From an uncultured Acetatifactor sp. (GTDB lineage: Bacteria; Bacillota; Clostridia; Lachnospirales; Lachnospiraceae), in NCBI GenBank assembly GCA_910578215.1, contig CAJTPH010000004.1:61324-125323 (forward strand): a stretch of DNA of 64,000 bases. The letters are read 5' to 3'. The position numbers and the translations under genes were made by a program. Positions 1 through 8,938 of this stretch are shown in pieces. The notes below the pieces were generated by a model that saw only the letters and a program-made list of their open reading frames with translations, made no database searches and was not told the origin of the DNA. The first letter of the stretch is position 1, and each line of letters begins with the position of its first letter.

Positions 1-1
1 G

Positions 2-487
2 GCGGACGGGCTCGCTCCCCTGCTTCATGAGAAAAAAATAGATTTTTCCCTTAAGGCGGAACCGGCTTTTGTCCTGGCGGATTACGATTTGCTGAAGACA
101 CTGCTGAATAACCTGGCGGACAACGCCATAAAAGCAGGCGCAACCCAAATCGAGCTGCAGGGGCAGTTGGACGCCGTAAACGGAAAATACCGCATCCTTG
201 TCCGGGATAACGGCTGCGGTATGGAGCAGACGGAACTTTCCCGCATAACCGAGGCATTTTATATGGTGGACAAGACCCGCTCCAGAAAGCAGCACGGAGC
301 CGGGCTAGGGCTGGCCCTGGCGGATAAGGCCGCCCGGCTGCACGGAGACAGGCTTCACTTTGAGAGCGAAAAGGGAGTGGGCACTGCAGTGCGCTTTGCC
401 CTTGACCTTTCATCCGGGGATCTTGGGGCTTTAGCGCGTCCGGAGCAGGACGATACGCCGACAGATTCATCCGCGCAAAAGGGCTAA
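2..487 (+). CDS. Sensor histidine kinase, C-terminal ATPase part (cut by window edge)
   Basis: The open frame runs in from the left edge, so only about 160 C-terminal residues are present. They form a HATPase_c domain: an N box (NNLADNAIKAG), a G1 box (VRDNGCGM) and a G2 box (HGAGLGLALADK). A kinase of this type autophosphorylates on histidine and passes the phosphate to a response regulator; the sensor and dimerisation parts lie outside the window. An internal TTG at 89 could be mistaken for a start, but conserved sequence continues upstream of it. The next gene begins 28 bp after the stop, so the two are probably co-transcribed. Confidence 0.85.
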   Translation, partial: ADGLAPLLHEKKIDFSLKAEPAFVLADYDLLKTLLNNLADNAIKAGATQIELQGQLDAVNGKYRILVRDNGCGMEQTELSRITEAFYMVDKTRSRKQHGAGLGLALADKAARLHGDRLHFESEKGVGTAVRFALDLSSGDLGALARPEQDDTPTDSSAQKG

Positions 488-515
488 TAGCATTGTGACG
501 AAGGGAGGGGACTTT

Positions 516-1382
516 ATGCGCACAGATCAAACAAAACACCCGGCGAGGGGCATCGGCAGAGCAGCCGTGAATCTTACGGGTATTTTATCCGCCTTTGCCA
601 TAGCCTTGGGCGGGCTGCTTCTGGTACAGAGCCGGCTGAAGCTGGAGCAGAAAAGGCTGCTGGAAGGCGGCGGGCTGGTAGAGCTGCCGCAGACAGGAAC
701 CTCGGACCCGGCGGGTTCCGTGGAGGTCCCGCCCTACGGTTTCCTTCCAGAAGATGAGCTTCTGCAGGTGGTACACAGTCTGGCCCAAGAAGAAATCAAA
801 CCGCATGAGCCCCTGGAGGGACAGCTCACCATGCTCCAGGCCATAGACTGCGGCAAAAACTGGCTGGAGGAATTCTTTTTGCCCTATTTTACATCCTACG
901 ACCTCTCTGCCAACGAGTACTGGATAGACTGTTATCTCTGGACGCCGGAGACCGCAGGCGCGGACCCGGAGACTTCCCCGTGGCTCAGCTGTTGGACGGT
1001 TTCCCTCAGCAGTCAGAAAATAGACGCGTCGCTGACCTTAAGCGCGGTGAGCGGTCAAATTCTGGATGCGTCGATAAGCTGCTCCGTTCCCTTTTCGCTG
1101 CAGGACAGGACAGACCTGCCCACGCTTCTTGAAGGATATGCCGCTTCCTTTGGCCTGGAGACGGATGATTCTCTGATATCCATCGAGGATAAGGATTGCG
1201 GGGACAACGAGGCGCTATACTTTCAAAGCATCGGCTCCAGGGGAATCTATGCCGCCATAAAAACAAAAAATCTTTTTTACAGCTTTACGGACACGAATAC
1301 GGATACACCCGTTTACATGGATCGCTTCAGCATACGCCTGTATTTGTACCCGGAGCCTGTGATACAGCCTGCAGCTCCTTAA
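516..1382 (+). CDS. Membrane-anchored protein of unknown function
   Basis: I do not recognise this family. The ATG at 516 is preferred over an upstream GTG at 495 because a strong ribosome site (AAGGGAGGGG, 501-510) sits just before it. The protein (288 aa) has a short basic N-terminus, one membrane segment around residues 18-38 and then a long outside region rich in acidic and aromatic residues without a motif I can name. Its position directly behind a histidine kinase and ahead of a large lipoprotein suggests a surface or signal-sensing role; this is inference from context only. Confidence 0.6.
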   Translation: MRTDQTKHPARGIGRAAVNLTGILSAFAIALGGLLLVQSRLKLEQKRLLEGGGLVELPQTGTSDPAGSVEVPPYGFLPEDELLQVVHSLAQEEIKPHEPLEGQLTMLQAIDCGKNWLEEFFLPYFTSYDLSANEYWIDCYLWTPETAGADPETSPWLSCWTVSLSSQKIDASLTLSAVSGQILDASISCSVPFSLQDRTDLPTLLEGYAASFGLETDDSLISIEDKDCGDNEALYFQSIGSRGIYAAIKTKNLFYSFTDTNTDTPVYMDRFSIRLYLYPEPVIQPAAP

Positions 1383-1531
1383 CAGGCCCGCGCAGCTGTG
1401 GACCGCCGCGGCATCCGGCAAAAGCCTGGCTCCGGCCGGCTTTGTACCTCCCGGTTCCCTGCCTGCGTGGATAAGCCCCGGAATACCCCGCTGACGATTT
1501 TACAACTTCGGCACATGTCAGACACAGATGC

Positions 1532-1565
1532 TTGACATTTTCCTGTTACTCTGTGAAAGGTAACA
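1532..1565 (+). promoter_or_regulatory. Putative promoter/operator region upstream of the solute-binding lipoprotein
   Basis: A perfect TTGACA hexamer lies at 1532-1537, but no good -10 sits 16-18 bp downstream. A 6-bp inverted repeat, TGTTAC (1544-1549) and GTAACA (1560-1565) with a 10-nt gap, follows directly and could be an operator. The ribosome site AAAGGAG (1578-1584) and the ATG at 1594 come next. The rest of the 1383-1593 gap shows nothing clear. Confidence 0.3.
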
Positions 1566-1593
1566 ATACATTTCAGCAAAGGAGCAACAGGAA

Positions 1594-3861
1594 ATGAAAA
1601 CAAAAAAATATTGCAGGCTGCCGGCAATTCTGCTGGCATTCAGCCTTCTGACAGGCATGCTGAGCGCCTGTGCAGGAGACAAGACAAATAAAGACAAGCT
1701 TCCGGCAACGGACCCCGGCGGCGTATCGGGGCCGGCCCGGGGCAGATATGTGGAACAGACGGTGACACTGCCTCCGGAACTGGCAGATTGCTCCGTGCAG
1801 CATATGTACGCGGTGGAAAACACCCTGCATCTGTTGGTGGCGAAGGAGCAGGAGGACAAAACCTGTCTGCAGGAGTGGACCTGTCAGGACGGCGTGTTTG
1901 CGGAAGCAACAAGAGACTGGCTGGCCGGCATGACGCTGCCCGGCGCCGACTGGCTGGATGCAAGGCTGGTACAGAGCGCAGACGGGACCCAATATCTCTA
2001 TGCACGTTATGCACAGGCGGATAATTCCGGTTTTTCCTTGACCAATCACCTTTGGAAGGGCACCGCGGACGGCGCAGTGGAAATAACCCCGGAAAAGTGG
2101 TCCGCTCCCGGCGATGAATGGGGAGGATTTAATACAATCCAGGGACTAGCCGCGTTAGATAACGGCACCCTGGCGGTACTCTCCTACTCCGGCATGGATA
2201 TCCTGTCTGCCCAGGACGGCAGTATACTGGAAAGTATGCCTTCTTCCATCATTTATGAAGGAAACGTTGCGACGGACGGCAAAAGTGTATATCTCTGTTT
2301 CATGGACGGCGCAGCAGGCGGTCAGATCGAAAAAAGACTGAACGGCAAAGAAACGGACGCCCAGACGATTCCGTTTCCCGCCGAGGGCTCCGACGGAAAT
2401 GCCATGAGCTTTGGAGGCGGAGGCAATCTTTTTGTGGACGCACTGAAGGACGGCACTCTCATTGCCGCCGGTGAGGAGGGCATTTTCCGGCTGCCCTGCA
2501 GCGCGTCGGAGGAGGAATGGGAACGGCTGGTCGCGGGAATAGACAGCGACTTCTCCACGCCGGGCTATTGGTGCATGCACCTGGCCGCTCTGGAAAACGG
2601 CGGAATCTACGCGTTCTTTACGTCGGACGAGGAACAGAAATTAAACCTCTACCAATATGACCCCGATGCGGTCTCAGAGGTGACCCAGGTGCTGAAGGTG
2701 TATACGCTCTATGAAAACTCTCTGCTCAAGCAGGCGGCGGCAATGTACCATAAGCTCCATCCCGAGGTGATGATCGAGATCGAAAGCGAATTCCCCTTGT
2801 ATTCCTCCGATACGCCGGATTATGACGCCATCTATAAGACGCTGAATACCCGTCTTTTTGGCGACGATACACCGGATATTCTGGTGATGGATCACCTGAA
2901 CATGGACGCATATGCCAGACAGGGACTTCTGGAGGATCTGGACGACATCATAAAACCGCTGGAAGAAAGCGGCGAACTGCTTTCCAACATCACCGGAGCC
3001 TACAGAGGAGAGGACGGCAAGCGATATGCGGTACCGCTGCAGTTTGATTTCACCCTTGCCATGGGAAGGGATATCGCCCCGGAAAATATGAGCTCGCTGG
3101 AAGCGCTGGCGGATTTTCTGTCTAAGAGCGACTACAGTTATCTGGGCGAGCAGACAATTGCAGACCTGGTAGATTTGTTCTATCCGTTCTTCTGTGACAA
3201 AATCGTACATGGCAAGGAGCTGGATAAGGACAGTCTTGGAAAATATCTGGGATACCTAAAGACCATTGCCGATAACTGCGGCATTATTGACAAGCGCTCC
3301 GAGGAGGCATTCACGGGCGGCATATGGGGTCTTATGGACAAAGCAAAGCTTGCGCTGGAGAGCGCGGGAGGCTTTACCGACTGTATTACCCCTATGACAA
3401 TGGTAGATTATATTAAGGGCGATTTTACCGCCTTTGAAAACAGCTTTACACCGTCCGTACAGGCAGGCATCTGCACTAAGAGCCGTTATTCGGATACCGC
3501 CAGGGACTTCCTGCAGTTTGCATTATCCCAGCAGGTTCAGGATGTTGAGTATAACAGGGGCTTCCCGGTAAACCGCCATTCCTTAAATAAACAGGCGCAG
3601 AAGGACCGCTCCGTTTCAAGCTTTTTCACGATCATCCAGACCAGCAACGGAGACCTGACATTTGAAGGAAAGCCCTATACCCAGGAGAAGGCCCAACGGC
3701 TTGTTGCCCTGTGTGAAGCTCTGGATACGCCCACAAGAGAAGACGCTAAGATACGGGAAACGCTGCTTGAATGCCTGGGAGAATATCTTAAGGGTACGAA
3801 GTCCTTGGAGGACACGGTGCGGAAAATAGAGGACAGCCTGAAAATGTACCTGGCGGAATAG
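1594..3861 (+). CDS. Large extracellular solute-binding lipoprotein (family 1 type)
   Basis: The N-terminus is a lipoprotein signal with lipobox L23-S24-A25-C26, so the mature protein should be tethered outside the membrane. At 755 aa it is far longer than a normal ABC sugar-binding protein (about 400-450 aa). Residues ~40-350 look like repeated beta strands with DNGTL/DGTL-type turns (propeller-like). From ~360 a family 1 solute-binding fold follows, including a lobe with DTPDILVMD. No permease or ATPase gene is next to it, so it may serve an unlinked transporter or act in sensing with the kinase at 2-487. A 696-aa relative of similar layout is encoded at 17794-19884. Confidence 0.75.
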   Translation: MKTKKYCRLPAILLAFSLLTGMLSACAGDKTNKDKLPATDPGGVSGPARGRYVEQTVTLPPELADCSVQHMYAVENTLHLLVAKEQEDKTCLQEWTCQDGVFAEATRDWLAGMTLPGADWLDARLVQSADGTQYLYARYAQADNSGFSLTNHLWKGTADGAVEITPEKWSAPGDEWGGFNTIQGLAALDNGTLAVLSYSGMDILSAQDGSILESMPSSIIYEGNVATDGKSVYLCFMDGAAGGQIEKRLNGKETDAQTIPFPAEGSDGNAMSFGGGGNLFVDALKDGTLIAAGEEGIFRLPCSASEEEWERLVAGIDSDFSTPGYWCMHLAALENGGIYAFFTSDEEQKLNLYQYDPDAVSEVTQVLKVYTLYENSLLKQAAAMYHKLHPEVMIEIESEFPLYSSDTPDYDAIYKTLNTRLFGDDTPDILVMDHLNMDAYARQGLLEDLDDIIKPLEESGELLSNITGAYRGEDGKRYAVPLQFDFTLAMGRDIAPENMSSLEALADFLSKSDYSYLGEQTIADLVDLFYPFFCDKIVHGKELDKDSLGKYLGYLKTIADNCGIIDKRSEEAFTGGIWGLMDKAKLALESAGGFTDCITPMTMVDYIKGDFTAFENSFTPSVQAGICTKSRYSDTARDFLQFALSQQVQDVEYNRGFPVNRHSLNKQAQKDRSVSSFFTIIQTSNGDLTFEGKPYTQEKAQRLVALCEALDTPTREDAKIRETLLECLGEYLKGTKSLEDTVRKIEDSLKMYLAE

Positions 3862-3910
3862 ACCCGGGGATCAGGCTCACCTTACCCTTTTCATTGTATA
3901 ACTTATTACA

Positions 3911-3939
3911 GCCAGGCAGGAACACATATCCTGCCTGGC
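3911..3939. terminator. Hairpin between convergent genes
   Basis: A perfect 10-bp stem (GCCAGGCAGG, 3911-3920; CCTGCCTGGC, 3930-3939) with a 9-nt loop lies between the end of the lipoprotein gene and the convergent end of sbcC. The following T run is weak on both strands, so termination could be partial or serve both directions. Confidence 0.5.
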
Positions 3940-4018
3940 CATATACATAATTCTTTTCCCCTTCAGCGTTTCCTATTCTGTTGTTCCATCCGAATAAACA
4001 ATCGCCGTAACCTCGTAT

Positions 4019-7000
4019 TCAGCTGATCTGCCACCTGACATGGCTTCCATCCTCATCCTTACTGACCAGAAGCTGGTCCTCAATCTCCTGCTTCAGCTCC
4101 GTCACATGGGATATGATACCGATCAGCTTTGATCCGCCCGCCATCTGCTGAAGCACCTTGACCGCCTGCCCCCGGGAATGCTCGTCCAGGGAGCCAAATC
4201 CCTCGTCGATGAACATGACGTCCAGATTGATGGCGGCGGAGCACTCCTGAATCTGGTCAGCCATGCCAAGCGCCAGAGAAAGTGCCGCCATAAAGGACTC
4301 GCCCCCGGACAGTGTCCTTACCTCCCTCTCCTTTCCGGTTACCGTGGAATAGACCATCAGGTCAAGCCCTCTGTTCCTGCCCCTTCCGGCCTGCTCCTCC
4401 CCCACCAGCCTGAGCTCAAACTGCCCTGCGGACATGTCACGGAAATGGGCGTTTGCTCCGTAAAGAATCCGCTGCAGATAATACCTCTGCACAAAGGTCT
4501 CAATATCCATGCGGGCATCCGTCACATTACCGTCCAGACGCTTTCGCAGGCTTTCCAACCTTGTGTAGCTCTGTACGACTCTGCCGCGTTCCTCCATCCT
4601 TGGCGCCAGCGCCTGGTATGCATTGAAATTGGCCTTATAGCTATCCCTGTACCGCTCAAATTCTCCCTGCGCTGCGGCAAGCTCCTGCTCTGCCTTCAGA
4701 CTGGCGGCCTCCAGCTCACGGATATCCGGGCGTTCCCGGTCTCCGATGGCTTCCTTCGCCGTCTTCTGAATCCCCTCTGCGTTCGCCCTTTTCCTCTGGT
4801 ATTCGTCCGCCGCTGCCTGAAGCCTTTCGGTCTCGGATTTCGGGTATTCCTCCGTGAGCCGTCTCCACTCCGTCTCCCCCAGACCCTTTTCCTCCCGCAG
4901 CCTCTCATATGCCTCCCTGCGGCTGCCGCATTCCTCCCTCTTAGAAGGAAGCTCTTTGGCATAGCGCTCGGTCAATGCCCTGGCCTTGTCCTTATCCTTC
5001 AATGCCTGCGCCGCTTCCCGTCCTGCCTTCCCGTACGCCTCATCCTTTTCCTCCTTGGAGGAGACGGCGGCGGCAAGCGCCGCCCGGGCTGCGTCCTCCG
5101 TGGGATAATCCCTGTCCTGCTCCAGCTTTTCCAGCGCCGCCCGGCTGCCTGCAAGGGCGGTCTTCGCGTGTACGACCTTCTCCGCTTCCCGCTCCACCGC
5201 TTCCCCAAGCGACCGTTTTTTCTCTTCCGCTCCCTTGAGAGCTTCCTGCACCCCGGCGAAGGTATCCGCTTTCTCCCGCAGCGTCTTCCCCTCCGCCTCC
5301 AGCGAGCTTTTCCACTGGCTTAGAAGCTCTGCCGCCCTCTCCAGCGTACGCTCCGCTGCGCGGTCCCCCGCCTGCTCTGACAGGAACTCCGGCGCCGCTT
5401 CCTCCATGCTTTTGCCTATCCGCTTGTGAAGGCTACCCAGCATTTCCGCAAGCTTGTCCGTCTTTTCCGTCAAAACCTCCGATGCCGACTTTGCAGCGCC
5501 TGCCCTGTTTTCCTGCTCCTGCTGCAGCTCGGAGACCTCCCCGGCAAGGATGTCTATCATCTCACGGGTCAGATCCCTGTTTTCCAGAGAAAGCCTGCAT
5601 GGTTGAGGATGATCAACAGACCCGCACACAGGACACGGCTCTCCCTCCCTTAAATTCTCCCTGGCGATGAACCCCGCCTGCGCGTCCAGATACGCCGTCT
5701 GCTTTGCCACATATTCCGCATTTTTACCTGCGTACCGCTCACGCGCCGTCCGGTAATCACGCCTGGCATCCTCCGCCCTTATCTCCTGGGCTTTGATATC
5801 CCGCCTTGCCCGTGCTGCCGCGTCTATATCTGCCGCAATTCCTTCCGCTTCCTCGCATTTTTTTTCCCAAAGGGCAAGAAGCGTATCCGCGTCCCGCAAT
5901 TGTTCGGCTTGAAGCCTCCATTCCTGCTCCCGGCTTTCCAGCTCCTTCAGCTGCTTCCGCGCCTGTTCCTCCGCCGCCTCCGCCTCCCGAAGCGCCGCCT
6001 CTCCTGCATCCACGTTGTTTTTTTCCGTCTTGAGCTTTTCTAAAATATCAATTGCCTTTTTTACCCTCTCGGATATTTTCGTAAAGGTCTCCAGCTCCGC
6101 TTCCCGGGCGGCTTTTGCTTCCGCTTCCGCGCCGGCCGCCTTCTCACATGCCTCCTCCAGCCCGGGCAGGGCTTCCTGCTGCTCCTTCAAATTCCCTTCG
6201 GTAACTGCCGCGGCGGTCTCCGCGTCCTGAAAGCTCCGGTACGCTCCCTGGATTTCGTAAGCGTCATGAATCTGGGCGATCAGCCTAACTGTCTTTTTGA
6301 TTTCCCCCTCCGCAGCGGCGCATTCCGCCAGATCTCTCTCTGCCCTCTCCAGCTGTTCAAAGGACTTTAACAGGCTCTGCCCGCCGATAAAGGCGTCCCG
6401 CTTCTCGTCACGGCGCCCGCCTGCCTCCTCATATATTCTGCGGGCCCTTTCCTGCCCGGTCTCCAGCCTCTCACAAAGGTCCTTTAATTCTGTCATCAGA
6501 CCTTCCATGTCCGCCACATTCAGCCTGTCGGAGGACAAGATCCGCTCCTTTAACCGCCCCAGCGTCTCCGTCCCCTCATATCCGTCTATAAGCTCCTCCG
6601 GCACGTCGATATGCGAAATTTCCGTCTGGCATGCCGTGCGGATACGGCTTATTTCGGCTTTCAACGCATCCCCCCGGCTTTTCAGCTCCTCCACAATTTT
6701 TTGAAAAAGCTCCGTGTGAAAAAGCTTCCGGAATATCGCTTTTTTATCGTCGGATCTTGCGCGGAGCAAGTCCATAAATTCTCCCTGGGCGATCATGGCC
6801 ACCTGCATGAACTGCTCCTTCGTCAGCCCCACGATCTCCTCCAGCTTCCTGTCGGTTTCCTTCTGGGGATATTCCGTGCCGTCCGGCATGCACAGGGAGA
6901 CGCTCCCGCTCTGCTCCCTGACGCCGCTGCCCCGCTTTAAAGGCCGCACATGCCTGGGCACACGGCGGACCACATAGCATTCCGTGTTCTCCCCGTTCTT

Positions 7001-7261
7001 TTCCAAAAAGGACAGCTCTACAAAGGGCTCCACGTCGTAATCCACAAACTGGCTCTGCAGCTCCGCCCCGTCCTTCCTGTTTGTGCCGGAGCTTGCCTCG
7101 CCGTAAAGGGCGAAGACCATCGCGTCAAAAATCGTCGTCTTGCCGGCTCCCGTATCCCCGGTTATCAAAAATAGATTTTGATTGGGTCTTGTAAAATCGA
7201 TCTCCGTGATTCTTCTGCCATAGGAGCCAAACGCCTGCATCATCAATCTCAAAGGCTTCAT
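4019..7261 (-). CDS. sbcC: Nuclease SbcCD subunit C
   Basis: SMC/Rad50-like ATPase of the SbcCD complex, which opens hairpin and palindromic DNA ends and trims double-strand breaks in the cytoplasm. Visible parts in order: Walker A GDTGAGKTT (residues 35-43), a long coiled coil, the zinc hook CPVC (C543, C546) at the coil tip, a second coil, the ABC signature LSGGES (984-989) and Walker B DVMFIDEG (about 1014-1021). The length of 1080 aa is normal. The ATG follows directly on the TAA stop of sbcD (TAAATG), so the two are translationally coupled. Confidence 0.95.
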   Translation of the reverse strand: MKPLRLMMQAFGSYGRRITEIDFTRPNQNLFLITGDTGAGKTTIFDAMVFALYGEASSGTNRKDGAELQSQFVDYDVEPFVELSFLEKNGENTECYVVRRVPRHVRPLKRGSGVREQSGSVSLCMPDGTEYPQKETDRKLEEIVGLTKEQFMQVAMIAQGEFMDLLRARSDDKKAIFRKLFHTELFQKIVEELKSRGDALKAEISRIRTACQTEISHIDVPEELIDGYEGTETLGRLKERILSSDRLNVADMEGLMTELKDLCERLETGQERARRIYEEAGGRRDEKRDAFIGGQSLLKSFEQLERAERDLAECAAAEGEIKKTVRLIAQIHDAYEIQGAYRSFQDAETAAAVTEGNLKEQQEALPGLEEACEKAAGAEAEAKAAREAELETFTKISERVKKAIDILEKLKTEKNNVDAGEAALREAEAAEEQARKQLKELESREQEWRLQAEQLRDADTLLALWEKKCEEAEGIAADIDAAARARRDIKAQEIRAEDARRDYRTARERYAGKNAEYVAKQTAYLDAQAGFIARENLREGEPCPVCGSVDHPQPCRLSLENRDLTREMIDILAGEVSELQQEQENRAGAAKSASEVLTEKTDKLAEMLGSLHKRIGKSMEEAAPEFLSEQAGDRAAERTLERAAELLSQWKSSLEAEGKTLREKADTFAGVQEALKGAEEKKRSLGEAVEREAEKVVHAKTALAGSRAALEKLEQDRDYPTEDAARAALAAAVSSKEEKDEAYGKAGREAAQALKDKDKARALTERYAKELPSKREECGSRREAYERLREEKGLGETEWRRLTEEYPKSETERLQAAADEYQRKRANAEGIQKTAKEAIGDRERPDIRELEAASLKAEQELAAAQGEFERYRDSYKANFNAYQALAPRMEERGRVVQSYTRLESLRKRLDGNVTDARMDIETFVQRYYLQRILYGANAHFRDMSAGQFELRLVGEEQAGRGRNRGLDLMVYSTVTGKEREVRTLSGGESFMAALSLALGMADQIQECSAAINLDVMFIDEGFGSLDEHSRGQAVKVLQQMAGGSKLIGIISHVTELKQEIEDQLLVSKDEDGSHVRWQIS

Positions 7262-8410
7262 TTACCGCACCTCCCGAACCGTATTGATTACGTCCCGAAG
7301 CAGCTCCTGATCCCCGTCGTCAAGCTCCTTCAAAAAGGAGCAGCAAAGCTCGAAGGGATCAAGATCAGCCTCCGCCGTAATATTCCCGCTATAATCTGCC
7401 TTTTTCCACGTCTCTCTGCGGATTTCCAGAAGATTGGGAAATTCATTCCGTAACCTTTCCTGCATATCGATGACATCCAGATCCTCCCTGTCTGTCAGAA
7501 TAACGGAAACGTAATCATTACACCCCTGCCCCAGCACCTCCTGCAGGCTGCCCCTGATGACACGCACCTGGCGAAGGGGCTTTAACGCAAGCACCGTGGT
7601 CTTCAGCGTCCCCTTATCCGCAAGCTCCACCATAAGAACGCCCTTTTGCTGCCCCGCCTCGCTGACAGAGCACGCAAGGGGCGTGCCGCAATAGCGGTAC
7701 GCCTCGCAGCCCGCCTTCATAGGCTTGTGAATGTGTCCCAGCGCCGCATAATCGAACCAATTCAGAATATCCGCCCTGACCTCATCGATATTACCTACCG
7801 TGCGAATCTCGGAATCCATACGCTCGACCTCCTCAGAGCCGCACCCCGACGGCACATAAAACTGATGACTCACAAGAACATTCCTTTCCAAGGCATTCAC
7901 ATTCTCCCGTCTGATCAGCTTATGAACGGCATCGTTATAGGAAAAAGGATTGCCGTTCTCGTCCGTTCCCACGATCTGCCTGACCGCCGACGGCTTTACA
8001 AAGGGAAGCAGATAAAAGTTTACATTTCCGAATTCATCTGTCAGGGTGACCTTCTCAATATAATCCTCCGGGTTCACCGGCGGAATCCCGATCATATGTA
8101 TCTTCTGCCTGGACAGCACGCTGCGGAATACGTTGACGCGCGGAGCGCTGTCATGGTTTCCGCTGATCATCATAATATCCGCCTCCGGCGCCGCCTGCAC
8201 CAGCCCCGAAATAAAGCGGTCGAACACCTGGACCGCCTCCGCAGAGGGCACCGCCTTGTCATAGATATCCCCGGCGATCACAACCGCGTCCGGCTTCTCT
8301 TTAGAAGCTTTTTCCACGATCTGTCTAAATATGTATTCCTGATCCTCCAGCAGATCTCGGTTGAATAATTTCAGCCCGATATGCAGGTCAGACAAGTGAA
8401 AGAATTTCAT
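7262..8410 (-). CDS. sbcD: Nuclease SbcCD subunit D
   Basis: Mre11-like metallophosphoesterase, the nuclease partner of SbcC. The two-metal motifs are all visible: DLH near the N-terminus (HLSDLHIG), GDIYD (~46-50), GNHDS (~84-88), a histidine in VSHQF and GHIH toward the end of the catalytic domain. At 382 aa it has the usual size. It is the first gene of the sbcDC operon. The region upstream holds a mobile repeat (8514-8653), so its promoter must lie in the roughly 100 bp between that repeat and the start codon or within the repeat. Confidence 0.95.
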   Translation of the reverse strand: MKFFHLSDLHIGLKLFNRDLLEDQEYIFRQIVEKASKEKPDAVVIAGDIYDKAVPSAEAVQVFDRFISGLVQAAPEADIMMISGNHDSAPRVNVFRSVLSRQKIHMIGIPPVNPEDYIEKVTLTDEFGNVNFYLLPFVKPSAVRQIVGTDENGNPFSYNDAVHKLIRRENVNALERNVLVSHQFYVPSGCGSEEVERMDSEIRTVGNIDEVRADILNWFDYAALGHIHKPMKAGCEAYRYCGTPLACSVSEAGQQKGVLMVELADKGTLKTTVLALKPLRQVRVIRGSLQEVLGQGCNDYVSVILTDREDLDVIDMQERLRNEFPNLLEIRRETWKKADYSGNITAEADLDPFELCCSFLKELDDGDQELLRDVINTVREVR

Positions 8411-8504
8411 TGGCGCACCCCTCTTTTCGTTTTGTGTGACAGCTTATATCGATTCATTGTAACACAAATCCGCCTTATTTTCAATTTATCGCAGGACAAA
8501 ATAA

Positions 8505-8737
8505 TCAAAGACCGTAACAGTTCAGCCTTCGGCTAAACTGTTACACTGATGCACACAAAATGAGTTTTTAACTCATTTTGGCGCTCGCAAGTCTCGCAAA
8601 ATTGCATAAGGATGCAATTTTGACTTCGCGGTACTGTATGGCTGAACTGTTACCAAAGACCTCACAGCAAGCTGACGGCATACCAAGCCTGCAACGCAGC
8701 AAAACGCAATGCGTTCGGAGGACGCCATGGTCTTTGA
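8505..8737. repeat. Older intergenic inverted repeat, split by the 140-bp element
   Basis: TCAAAGACC at 8505-8513 matches GGTCTTTGA at 8729-8737 as a 9-bp inverted repeat. Removing the 140-bp insert and one 8-bp duplicate leaves an ~85-bp segment with these ends and an internal short palindrome (AACGCA/TGCGTT near 8703-8715). It looks like a structured intergenic unit that was the target of the later insertion. Only one copy is in the window. Confidence 0.45.
8514..8653. mobile_element. MITE-like element, copy 1 (140 bp, IS66-type ends)
   Basis: A non-coding 140-bp unit with perfect 14-bp terminal inverted repeats (GTAACAGTTCAGCC and its complement) and a perfect 8-bp target duplication CAAAGACC at 8506-8513 and 8654-8661. 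A copy at 20764-20903 differs at only two positions. The inside folds into hairpins: the left end itself (arms of 14 nt, one mismatch), CAAAATGAGTT/AACTCATTTTG and CAAAATTGCAT/ATGCAATTTTG. GTAA ends plus an 8-bp duplication are known traits of the IS66 family, so an IS66-type transposase probably moved it in trans. Confidence 0.85.
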
Positions 8738-8796
8738 CCCGAGGCATTCGCCAAATGGCTGCCGACGCATCCGCCCGGCTCCTTGCCCACAAAAAT

Positions 8797-8818
8797 AAAG
8801 GCTCCCACGGGAGCCTTT
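8797..8818 (-). terminator. Rho-independent terminator after the membrane protein gene
   Basis: A strong stem, AAAGGCTCCC (8797-8806) and GGGAGCCTTT (8809-8818), is followed on the minus strand by TTTATTTTTG. This fits the end of the minus-strand transcript that finishes at 8939. On the plus strand the T run is shorter. Confidence 0.75.
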
Positions 8819-8938
8819 TCGTCATTTTAAAAGTATTTTAAATGAAGGAACCTCAATGCCCATACTGCCAATGGCTTCATGAGTTCCCGGGCACAGCGGA
8901 TGTAACCCTGCGTATATTCTGCCTGGTCTTCGTGGGCA

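Noticed and set aside
4178..5323. 381-codon plus-strand frame opposite sbcC
   Set aside because: Pro/Leu/Arg-rich antisense shadow of the GC-rich coiled-coil region of sbcC; no ribosome site or known motif.
8573..8841. Small frames over the MITE and its surroundings
   Set aside because: They arise from palindromic repeat sequence, appear on both strands and lack ribosome sites.
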